Shown here: in pieces, positions 54,226-64,000 of the stretch | Position numbering within the stretch: the first letter of the stretch is position 1 | Layout of the letters: every line of letters starts with the position of its first letter | Assembly (NCBI GenBank): GCA_031216915.1 | Contig: CM062297.1 | Span: 362,031,704 to 362,095,703 of the forward strand | DNA length: 64,000 bases | Origin: Pictodentalium vernedei | Taxonomy: Eukaryota > Mollusca > Scaphopoda > Dentaliida > Dentaliidae | Direction: 5' to 3' | Translations under genes and position numbers: made by a program | The notes under the pieces: generated by a model | The model's database searches: none | Seen by the model: only the letters and a program-made list of their open reading frames with translations | Told to the model about the DNA's origin: nothing

Positions 54226-55398
54226 ATGGCGGAGCACTCAAATTCATTCAACTCATCCCCATCAATGGCCTTACATTCGTCCAGGATAAACGATCTGCCT
54301 TCGAGCATAGCGGAAAGTTTACGAATTGTTAATACAAATGACGTTGATGTTACAGATAGCAGCACATGTAACTATTTTACAAGAGCGGGGAGCGTGAGTA
54401 TGGATCTTGATAATATTGATACAGATGTAAATATTGTGGCCACCCGCCAGAGTTCCGTTATAAACTTGGGAAGCGATAGTGACAGCGAGCATGCTCCTGT
54501 TTATTTTGAATTGAACAATAACAGTGATGTACCGAATGTTAGGGGCCAGGTATCCACACACGGTGCATGTACAGGGTGTTCTTTCGAACTGGGTAATATC
54601 TATGGTATTTTGGAAAAGATGACATTGAAGTTAAACGCCATAGATGAGATTAAGTCAGAATTTAAACTAGTTCATAGCAAATTAAATAAAATTGACGCAT
54701 GTGTTGGAAAACTTTGTGAGAGGGTTAATAAACTGGAGAGTGATTACGAGACCGTGAAAAGAGACGTACGTGACCTAAAAATTAACAATGACACTATGGA
54801 GCAAACCGTGAACTACCTAGAAACTGGGGCTAATCAATTGCGTGAGTGCATCTCATCAATGCAAAAAGACAATGCAACGGTAAATGAGGCCTTTATTGAT
54901 CTTAAAATGCACTCCATGCGAGATAACTTGCTTTTCTCAGGTCTGCGAGAAATAGAAAATGACAAAGTAACTTCGGAGGATATCCTTACGGACTTTATTA
55001 AGGATGAAATGAAAATCGAAAGACCTATCTATTTTGAAAGGGTGCATCGCCTAGGAAAGAAAGAACCACATAGAACCAGACCAATTGTAGCCCAATTTAC
55101 ATACTATAAGGATAGAGAGTGTGTCCGGAACAGGTCATATGTACTCAAAAATAAAAATTACTTTGTTAATGAACATTTCCCGAAGCCCGTTGCAGACTAC
55201 AGAAAATCTGTTATTTTGCCCATCGCCAAAGATGCGAGAGCAAAAGGTCATAAAGTAAAGGTGGTTGCAGACAGGGTGTACATAGATAACAGACAATATT
55301 TCCCATCAAGCCCACCTCCTTACAGGGTGTTGCACCACCCCTCAGATTTCTTGCCGGGTAGGGACAGGGACAGGGACTCGGATACCAATCAGGATTAG
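54226..55398 (+). CDS. LINE ORF1 protein (RNA-binding, coiled coil plus L1-like RRM region)
   Basis: The protein should coat the LINE transcript and act as a nucleic-acid chaperone in the ribonucleoprotein particle. The ATG at 54226 is preferred: the context is GAACAATGG, giving 390 residues, and the upstream in-frame codons up to the stop at 54154 contain no ATG. Residues 1-110 are Ser/Asp/Asn-rich and look disordered. About 120-220 forms a heptad-type coiled coil (LEKMTLKLNAIDEIKSEF onward). From 231 an RRM-like and C-terminal domain follows (MRDNLLFSGLRE, ERVHRLGKKEPHRTRPIVAQ), like the Transposase_22/L1 ORF1 fold. It ends with TAG, 15 bases before the ORF2 frame and in the same frame. Confidence 0.85.
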   Translation: MAEHSNSFNSSPSMALHSSRINDLPSSIAESLRIVNTNDVDVTDSSTCNYFTRAGSVSMDLDNIDTDVNIVATRQSSVINLGSDSDSEHAPVYFELNNNSDVPNVRGQVSTHGACTGCSFELGNIYGILEKMTLKLNAIDEIKSEFKLVHSKLNKIDACVGKLCERVNKLESDYETVKRDVRDLKINNDTMEQTVNYLETGANQLRECISSMQKDNATVNEAFIDLKMHSMRDNLLFSGLREIENDKVTSEDILTDFIKDEMKIERPIYFERVHRLGKKEPHRTRPIVAQFTYYKDRECVRNRSYVLKNKNYFVNEHFPKPVADYRKSVILPIAKDARAKGHKVKVVADRVYIDNRQYFPSSPPPYRVLHHPSDFLPGRDRDRDSDTNQD

Positions 55399-58300
55399 GG
55401 TTGCCGGGGAAGTTTGATAATAAGAGTTCTCTCATTGAACGTTTGCGGCCTAATATCAAAGCTCAGAGACCCCGAATTTATCGATTATATACACGATTTT
55501 GACGTTCTTTGTTTCCAGGAAACAAAGACCGACGAAATCGATATTGTCGATATTACGGGATTCCACATCCTACAATTTAAACATCGCCATAAAATGGCCA
55601 ATATTAGACCAGGGGGAATATGTATGGCAGTTAAAGAGTCTTACAAGCAGTATTTTACTATCACACATGACGATAATGAAAATATCTTATGGGTAAAGTT
55701 TAAATTGGGAAAATCTACAGCATACCTAGGAAATGTTTATCTGCCGTTTGAGGGATCTAAATACGATACCGGAGACCAGCACGACAAATTATACTTATCT
55801 ATTTTAGACAAACTAAATGAATCGGCTTATGTCGGCGTGATCGGGGATTTCAACTCACGAGTCGGAAAATTCAACGAACTTTCCGACTTCGTTCGAGGGG
55901 AAATCGCCCATCTGACCTGTTATGGGATTACTACTGAACGAAATACCAAGGACGTAAATACAAATAATTTTGGTAGAAAACTAGCAAATCTGTGTGAGAA
56001 TAATAACCTTCTTATTGTAAATGGGAGATTTGGTAGTGACAAAAATATAGGTGCCACAACAAGTAAAGGGGTTAGCACTATAGATTATCTGATCTGCACC
56101 ACTGAGTTCATTAAGTACCTAACCGACTTTACAGTTGACGATTTTAACGTGCTCTTGTCTGATATTCACTGTCCAATTTTCTTCACAATTGATTGCGACG
56201 CTGGCCAAACAAACACACATGTTTGTGATGCGGAGCAAACAATTGTCCAGAATCATAACGGTACTCTTATCAACACCGATAAACCCCAGAATAACGGTAC
56301 CCGCAGTCAATCAGGACAGGCTACGCCAGGTATGACTGACACGGATTTTAAAGCAAGGAAATGGGACCCAAGTAGGATTATAGATTATCGAAATAATATT
56401 AACCCCTCAATAAAAGAGCAACTCGAAAACACACTTGACACTTTGGAAATCTCAGGGAACATAAATTTAAAAGACATTGAAGAAATTAATAATAAAATCT
56501 GTATGATTTACTTAAGGAGTGCCAAGGTTACTTTTGGTACAGTAAAAAGAAAATACGAGAAAACTAAATATAAAAGCAATATGAAAAGTTGGTGCACAAA
56601 AAAGCCTTGGTTCAGCAAGGATTGTTTGCTATTACGACGCAGTATTCAGAAGGCCAAAAAAACTTATGCATCGAACCGCACAGCCGAGAACCTTAACAAG
56701 TTAAAAATATGCCGGAAAAAATATAAACTCACACTCAGTAAAAGTAAATGCAAATACAATAGTCACTTAAGAGAAAAACTACGCCTTGTCAAAAAACATA
56801 ATAGTAAAGAATTTTGGAAAATATATAAACTCATAGGAAATGAAAAAAAATATACAAAAACTCCAACTTTGGAAGAGTTTTATGAACACTATAAAAGTGT
56901 TGAAAAGTCTGACGAACAAGTCTGTAATATGTGCCCATCTGATAGCCCCTTGGATAACCTTGATATAAGCGAACTGAATGAACCCATCACCCTCCATGAA
57001 ATAGAGAAAGCCGTTAAAAAATTAAAAAATGGGAAAGCTCCAGGATACGATGAAATTAGTAATGAATATATTAAGACAACTTTTCCCCTGTTTAAGACAA
57101 TATATTTAAAATACTTTAACCTTATTTTTAATTCAGGTATCCTGCCAACTAACTGGACAATCGGTGTAATAAAACCAATATTCAAAAACAAAGGTAGCCC
57201 ATTGCATACAGACAATTATCGTAAAATCACACTGCTGAGCAATATTTCCAAATTATTTACTAGTATTTTAAGCGGTAGAATTTATAACTTCCTTAATAAT
57301 AACAACTTGCTAAGCGAGATACAGGCAGGATTTCGCAAAGATTACTCTACGATTGATCACATATTTTCTCTACGGGCGATACGGGAATTGGTAAAATTTA
57401 ACAAAAAGAGCCTTTATTGTGCATTCATTGACTTCTCAAAAGCATTTGATACGGTTTGGCGGTCAGGACTATGGAAAAAACTTTTAAGTTTAAATATAAA
57501 CGGAAAGGTACTGCAAATAATCCGAAATATGTACAATAATATAAAATCAACAGTCGCGATTGGAGGCGTGCATTCAAAATTCTTCTCCAGCACAACAGGG
57601 GTGAGGCAGGGTGAAAATTTATCTCCAGTACTATTTGCAATTTATCTGAATGATTTGGAAAAATACTTGTTCGAAAGTAACTGCGGTGGGGTCCGTATAG
57701 ACTTCCGCCCAGCCCTAGTAGACGATATGCAAGTATACCTACAGCTCTTGGTACTCTTATATGCCGATGATACGACTCTTCTTTCCAGTTCACGCAAAGA
57801 TTTGCAAAATACTTTAGACACCTTTGATACATACTGCAAAGAATGGAAATTGGAGGTCAATATAAAAAAATCCAAAATTCTAAAATTTGACACTAGCACC
57901 AAGCCAAATGAAAAATTTTATTTGGGTGATACTCCGATTGAAACCGTTAAGGAGTTTAAATACCTTGGCGTTACATTTTCAAAAACAGGAAAATTCTCCT
58001 CAGAGATAGCCAACCGCTGCACTGAAGCTAAAAAAGCCATGTATGCAATAATAAATAAGGCGCGAAAAACGCAACTTCCCATCGACATTATATTAGAAAT
58101 CTATGAGAAAGCTATAATACCTATTCTATTATATGGAAGCGAAGCGTGGGGGTGTGAAAATTATACTGCGATCGAAAAACTCGAACTCTGGTTTCTAAAA
58201 TTCATTTTTAAACTTAAAAAGACAACTGGTAATAATTTTATATACGGTGAACTTGGGCTTATTCCTATAGGGGTTAAAATCAAAACTCGGTGTCTGAACT

Positions 58301-58944
58301 TTTGGGCGAAAACCATATCTAGTAAAGAAAATAAAATCTCCACTATTCTATATGGAATCTTACATAGCTATCACACTGAAGGCTTATTCTCCAGCCCCTG
58401 GATTAAATCTATTTCCTCACTTTTGCATAACATTGGTATGGGTCATATCTGGAATGAACAAAACGTGATAAACCCTAAATATTTTGATTCCCAAATAAAA
58501 GAAAGGCTGAAAGATGTGTTCCTACAGGAATGGAGAGCTGGAATTGATAATTCAAGTAAATATATATTCTATAGAGCCATAAAAACAGATTTTGGACTTG
58601 AGGATTACCTGAGAAAACTACCCCCGTCTTTGGCAACTACCCTTCTACAGTTTAGAGTTAGGAACCATCGGCTCCCTGTTGAAACTGGAAGCTGGGCGAG
58701 AGTAGAACTCCAACAAAGAAAATGCATCTTATGTGAATGTGATGTAGGTGATGAATACCATTTTTTATTAGTTTGCAGAAACCTAAGTGACTTGCGAAAA
58801 GAATATATTAAACCTTATTATTGGAGATATCCCAGTATGTACAAACTCCAAAACCTATTCTCAAACTCTAGTATCGTTCAAGCACGTAAGCTGGCAAAAT
58901 TTATTTCCAAAATCACCCTTATCGTAAAAACTTCTCGCGGCTAA
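55399..58944 (+). CDS. LINE ORF2: APE endonuclease and reverse transcriptase, apparently intact
   Basis: This enzyme nicks target DNA and copies the LINE RNA at the nick. Residues are numbered from the TTG codon at 55414. The endonuclease covers about 1-255: N9 (SLNVCG), E36 (FQETK), GDFNSRVG near 145, and SDIHCPIF with D250 and H252, all family catalytic positions. Reverse transcriptase covers about 535-860: GKAPGYDEIS, FIDFSKAFD with D673, GVRQGENLSP and YADD at 783-786. Near the end C1104-x2-C1107-x8-H1116-x4-C1121 is a zinc-knuckle-like motif. There is no in-frame stop over 1,176 codons. No ATG precedes residue 61, which lies beyond N9 and E36, so a normal AUG start would destroy the endonuclease. 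ORF1's UAG is in frame. The clade (CR1/Jockey/I-like) is not resolved. Confidence 0.9.
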   Translation, partial: GCRGSLIIRVLSLNVCGLISKLRDPEFIDYIHDFDVLCFQETKTDEIDIVDITGFHILQFKHRHKMANIRPGGICMAVKESYKQYFTITHDDNENILWVKFKLGKSTAYLGNVYLPFEGSKYDTGDQHDKLYLSILDKLNESAYVGVIGDFNSRVGKFNELSDFVRGEIAHLTCYGITTERNTKDVNTNNFGRKLANLCENNNLLIVNGRFGSDKNIGATTSKGVSTIDYLICTTEFIKYLTDFTVDDFNVLLSDIHCPIFFTIDCDAGQTNTHVCDAEQTIVQNHNGTLINTDKPQNNGTRSQSGQATPGMTDTDFKARKWDPSRIIDYRNNINPSIKEQLENTLDTLEISGNINLKDIEEINNKICMIYLRSAKVTFGTVKRKYEKTKYKSNMKSWCTKKPWFSKDCLLLRRSIQKAKKTYASNRTAENLNKLKICRKKYKLTLSKSKCKYNSHLREKLRLVKKHNSKEFWKIYKLIGNEKKYTKTPTLEEFYEHYKSVEKSDEQVCNMCPSDSPLDNLDISELNEPITLHEIEKAVKKLKNGKAPGYDEISNEYIKTTFPLFKTIYLKYFNLIFNSGILPTNWTIGVIKPIFKNKGSPLHTDNYRKITLLSNISKLFTSILSGRIYNFLNNNNLLSEIQAGFRKDYSTIDHIFSLRAIRELVKFNKKSLYCAFIDFSKAFDTVWRSGLWKKLLSLNINGKVLQIIRNMYNNIKSTVAIGGVHSKFFSSTTGVRQGENLSPVLFAIYLNDLEKYLFESNCGGVRIDFRPALVDDMQVYLQLLVLLYADDTTLLSSSRKDLQNTLDTFDTYCKEWKLEVNIKKSKILKFDTSTKPNEKFYLGDTPIETVKEFKYLGVTFSKTGKFSSEIANRCTEAKKAMYAIINKARKTQLPIDIILEIYEKAIIPILLYGSEAWGCENYTAIEKLELWFLKFIFKLKKTTGNNFIYGELGLIPIGVKIKTRCLNFWAKTISSKENKISTILYGILHSYHTEGLFSSPWIKSISSLLHNIGMGHIWNEQNVINPKYFDSQIKERLKDVFLQEWRAGIDNSSKYIFYRAIKTDFGLEDYLRKLPPSLATTLLQFRVRNHRLPVETGSWARVELQQRKCILCECDVGDEYHFLLVCRNLSDLRKEYIKPYYWRYPSMYKLQNLFSNSSIVQARKLAKFISKITLIVKTSRG

Positions 58945-59130
58945 ACCCGAGTGCATTTGGCGAGGCTTGAACAAGTCGGTATAAAATATTGTCACACTCT
59001 TGTCGTCGATCATGATTCAAACTATACCCAAATAGACAAAGCAACCAACAATATAAACTATGGTTACGGGAGAGTACTCAATATTGAGATTCGCTGCCTG
59101 GCGGTAGCGGATTCTTGCTCACCCACTATA
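58945..59130 (+). mobile_element. LINE 3' untranslated region
   Basis: About 190 bases follow the TAA of ORF2 and end at or in the TATATG-type microsatellite from 59126. No polyadenylation signal AATAAA is seen. A microsatellite tail in place of poly-A is common in several invertebrate LINE clades, so the boundary is inferred from the onset of the simple repeat. Confidence 0.5.
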
Positions 59131-59352
59131 TATGTGTATATATATGGGTGTATGTGTGTGTACGTATATGTGTATATATAACCCTAAAGAAACATAAATA
59201 ACATCTCTGCAGAAAATACGTGCTTGGCACATATATAGATGTGTGCATATGTATATATATATGTATGTGTATATATATATATGTGTATGTGTGTATATAT
59301 GTATATATATATATATAGATGAGATGTAGGTATATGCGTATGTGTATATGTG
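59126..59352 (+). repeat. TATATG/TGTATA microsatellite region, interrupted
   Basis: (TATATG)n and (TGTA)n tracts lie at 59126-59180 and 59235-59352, separated by a non-repetitive stretch of about 60 bases. The first part may be the LINE tail. The open minus-strand translation is Tyr/Ile/His-rich repeat noise. Confidence 0.75.
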
Positions 59353-59430
59353 TGTGTACCCAATTAGATTTAGGAATTTGAGTATAAAACCAGTGGTGTG
59401 GATCAGACCCATGAAACCCTACACACTAGC

Positions 59431-59450
59431 GGGGGGGGGGGGGGGGGTTG
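59431..59450 (+). repeat. Poly-G tract
   Basis: A run of about 17 G followed by TTGGTTGGAGG. G runs of this length can form quadruplexes, but nothing around it suggests a regulatory role. Confidence 0.6.
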
Positions 59451-60500
59451 GTTGGAGGTGTTCAAAAGTTACATACTCATTATTATGATTGCAAGATTGA
59501 AGGAATGCAACAGATGCCTAGATGGAATGCTCGCCACTCCATCTAGACATCTGTCTCACTACACGGAGAAAAAATAACGACATCCCAGGCTTTTACACGC
59601 ATTTAATATCACAATTACAAGGACTTTAAATAATTATAACCTTAATATACACATATGCATGGAGTGTGTGTGTACGCGACGCGCGAGTGCGTGTGAGTGT
59701 GTGTACCTATGAGCGTATGCTGGGGAAAAGTTTCATCGGCGAATCAGCGGATTCTAACCTGATTACTATACAATATGTTCCCAAAAATTCATAACGAAAT
59801 GGCCTTACCGGCCACTCCTTTGTGAATCTATGGAAATGATTTGTATCTTCAGGTAAACAATTGTAGCAACATTACTGTGTTCAAGGTACAGTTTTTTGAT
59901 ATTTATTAAAAATCCCGGATAGATAAATTAAATTGCGCCTTTTCTCTGATGATTCTGTCTGTATAAGCATGTCCATATTTGAATGAGCAAGTGTACCTAA
60001 AAGTGTTATAGTGTAAACATCAACGCAGTCAAAGTACTACGCATTGAACATCTAGCATTCCTATGCTCCTCCTTGCAGCAAAGGACGCACAGTTTACACC
60101 TTTCGACCGTAAGGGCAATTGCTCTTACCTCATTTCGCCTGGCGCTGTCTGCAAGAGGGTCGATTTAGGGGTCAATGCTACGTGTCGTTGAAGGGGGACG
60201 TATTTTGCAAGTAGACACATAACTGCATAGGGGCAACTATTATATTAGTATACTTCTTGCAAATATATGTCTGTGCTGATAGGTTTGCTGCTGCAGGTCA
60301 CAGCAAGCACACCTTCGTGGCACAAAATCTGCCACACACCTAAATCTGCGCGAACACACACGTATATGTACGCGCGACTTTGGTGTGTTTGCTGCGCCGA
60401 GTATTAGTAAAGAGTAAAATGCAAATCGCAACATAAACAGACTGATAGCGAAAACTGGTGCATTTTAGCTAATGCTATAGCGCTGGCGATCCCCTTGTGC
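59451..60500. other. No gene recognised
   Basis: AT-rich DNA with a small GT-rich stretch near 59660-59705 and a local hairpin at about 59515-59555 (AGATGGAATG / CACTCCATCT). No convincing open frame. Confidence 0.35.
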
Positions 60501-62555
<2,055 letters not shown>

Positions 62556-62559
62556 AATC

Positions 62560-62645
62560 ACACATTTTCGATTCGAATCGAATCTCGAATCGAATCATGT
62601 CTATGATTCGAAAACGAATCGAACCTCGAATCGAATCGTTGGCGT
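62560..62645. repeat. AATCGAATC-rich patch
   Basis: TTCGATTCGAATCGAATC and variants follow one another over about 80 bases. Because the motif is nearly self-complementary it reads the same on both strands. Similar patches lie near 1130-1170, 49910-49960, 50540-50570, 51340-51385 and 63430-63515. Confidence 0.7.
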
Positions 62646-62727
62646 CTTGAAGATGACCGATGGAGGTTGGGGTGCCATAAACCTGTTTTGTTCCGACTGT
62701 GATGGCTCAAGTCCCGACTGATAAAAT

Positions 62728-62790
62728 AATCCAACTACATCATCAAGGCATGCCTTCGTCGAAGGCATGCCTTGATGATATAGTTGGAAT
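62728..62790. repeat. Hairpin with GGCATGCCTTC centre
   Basis: CCAACTACATCATCAAGGCA pairs with TGCCTTGATGATATAGTTGG, centred on CTTCGTCGAAG. The sequence before it (GATGGCTCAAGTCCCG) also occurs inverted near 5953-5972, next to GGCATGCCTTGATGATG, so this belongs to a repeat family. Confidence 0.75.
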
Positions 62791-62882
62791 ATTAACTTGT
62801 AAGGATTATAGTTCATCGTCAACATTGCTTGGAAACCCAAATTTGCATTTAACAGTAGTAGGGTTTATTTAATATTATTAAT

Positions 62883-63230
62883 TTATTGGTGGTTAGAGTC
62901 AAATACTTATGCACAATGGCTAATCGTGACCGTGACTTTATTTCGGGTGGAGGAAGCCGGAGTACCCGGAGAGAAGCACCGATCATCGACGAGCAACTGT
63001 CAGCTCATCAACATTCTCTTTTCAAGCTCCGCTCAAGCAGGGTTAGAGCGGTTGAAGACATGTGCACCATCGACGTGCATTACGCCTTAGTACACAACGT
63101 CATCGTGCCCCCATGTAGGCAACCGGGATAAAGTGCCTTGCCCAAGGACACAACGTGGGTCGTCCCGGATGGTGACTCGGGGCCTCTAGCATAGAAGTCC
63201 AATAGTGTCCCACTGAGCCACCGCGCGCCC
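62883..63230 (-). mobile_element. Full-length tRNA-headed SINE, minus strand
   Basis: On the minus strand the head is GCGCGGTGGCTCAGTGGG with TTCTATGCTAGAGGCC and GAGTCACCATCCGGG. GTGTCCTTGGGCAAGGCACT follows, then the usual body. It ends GCCATTGTGCATAAGTATTT with an A/T tail. The head and 3' end mark the same subfamily as 10409-10818. Confidence 0.85.
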
Positions 63231-63424
63231 GCAGTGGTGGGGGCTAGTGATATTGAAATTAGTGTGGCTGGTGACATGCGTGAAGATGTTACGTGTATGT
63301 TAATGTATCGGAAATCACACTCAGTCTTTTATTTCAACATTATTTATTGTACGATTTCCATCCGAACTATGCGTTTTGCGAGACGACGAAGATGACTTTT
63401 ACCATGCTGTATTCCTATGAATAA

Positions 63425-63520
63425 GATTCGAGAGGAAACGAATCGGTCAACCGATTTAGAATCGAACCGAATATCAACTTAAGGTTCGAAATCGATTCGA
63501 ATCGCGAAGCTTCGAGGGAC
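63425..63520. repeat. AATCGAATC-rich patch, second copy
   Basis: AACGAATCGGTCAACCGATT, AATCGAACCGAAT and CGATTCGAATCGCGAAGC follow in short order. It is related to 62560-62645 and the patches in the dispersed direct repeats near 50.5 and 51.3 kb. Confidence 0.6.
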
Positions 63521-63728
63521 CCTAGTTAAGAATAGATAATGTAATATGATCTTCTCCTCTACACATCAATGGCAATCAGAATTATACAGTTTTCTTCATA
63601 GGTGATATTTTCTTTTGCCCTATAATATTTCTGTTGATGATGGTGACCAGTTATGAAATTTGTCACAAAGTGACACAAAATATAATTATATAAATGCAAG
63701 ATATTAATGAACTTCGTGTGTCATTTTT

Positions 63729-63801
63729 CACACTCTAAAATCAGTTGGGTTAACAATTAACCCCAATCAACTGGGTTGAGTGAATATGAACCCACTTGGG
63801 G
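63729..63801. mobile_element. Palindromic MITE with CTCTAAAATC ends, copy 3 (right half missing)
   Basis: CACACTCTAAAATCAGTTGG, AACTGGGTTGAGTGAATATG and AACCCACTTGGG match the left half of 51676-51809. After the centre the sequence switches to unrelated DNA. Confidence 0.72.
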
Positions 63802-63814
63802 CTGTACCCGGTGC

Positions 63815-63935
63815 TTTATTAATTAAATTGTTGGTGATTATTCCTATAATTAGTGTTTGGAATCTAATATTATTGCGTCCGTGGAAATATTGCCCATGTG
63901 GAAAGGGATCAGTCAACGGCGGCTATACTGTAGTT
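63815..63935 (+). repeat. Dispersed repeat, inverse copy of 34590-34720
   Basis: It contains TTGGTGATTATTCCTATAAT, TAGTGTTTGGAATCTAATAT and ATTGCCCATGTGGAAAGG, reverse complement of the earlier segment in the same order. It abuts the truncated MITE. The family is unknown. Confidence 0.6.
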
Positions 63936-64000
63936 AATCACATTTATTGAATTGGACTTGATGCGATTCGTCTTTTTCGGATAACGATTTCGACATTCTT

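Overview
The window looks like nuclear DNA of a marine invertebrate, most likely a lophotrochozoan such as a mollusc. This rests on AT-rich sequence, tRNA-headed SINEs with a long shared body, many palindromic MITEs, Helentron-like rolling-circle elements built on tandem repeats, and an APE-type LINE. No host gene, host exon, bacterial operon or CRISPR array could be supported. Almost everything recognisable is transposon-derived. The taxon call is an inference.

Layout. 0-7.9 kb: two and a half copies of an AT-rich MITE, SINEs, two palindromic TTAA-flanked MITEs and a minus-strand Helentron fragment. 7.9-17.7 kb: a plus-strand Helentron cluster with a long element hosting a SINE and a nested pair, followed by a short element. 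18-42 kb: old SINEs, MITEs, hairpins, mini- and microsatellites and unique-looking AT-rich DNA. 42.0-47.3 kb: a second Helentron cluster on the minus strand, with seven tandem copies of the 5' terminal block at its head. 47.3-53 kb: more MITEs, a 207-bp near-perfect palindrome, a dispersed direct repeat and a truncated SINE. 54.2-58.9 kb: a LINE with two long open frames, apparently intact. 59-64 kb: microsatellites, a SINE, hairpins and AATCGAATC-rich patches.

How the parts relate. The Helentron-like family has a fixed 5' block starting TAGGCTTTTCCC, a T/G tract, tandem monomers of about 335 bp, and a 3' block with GGGAAAAGCC, a hairpin and terminal CTAG, always between T and T. It carries no protein and would depend on an autonomous Rep/Helicase element elsewhere. 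A composite of a long and a short element joined by the same linker occurs in both clusters with different outer flanks. The LINE encodes an ORF1 RNA-binding protein and an ORF2 endonuclease/reverse transcriptase. ORF2 has no AUG of its own and follows an in-frame UAG. The SINEs and MITEs are non-autonomous passengers.
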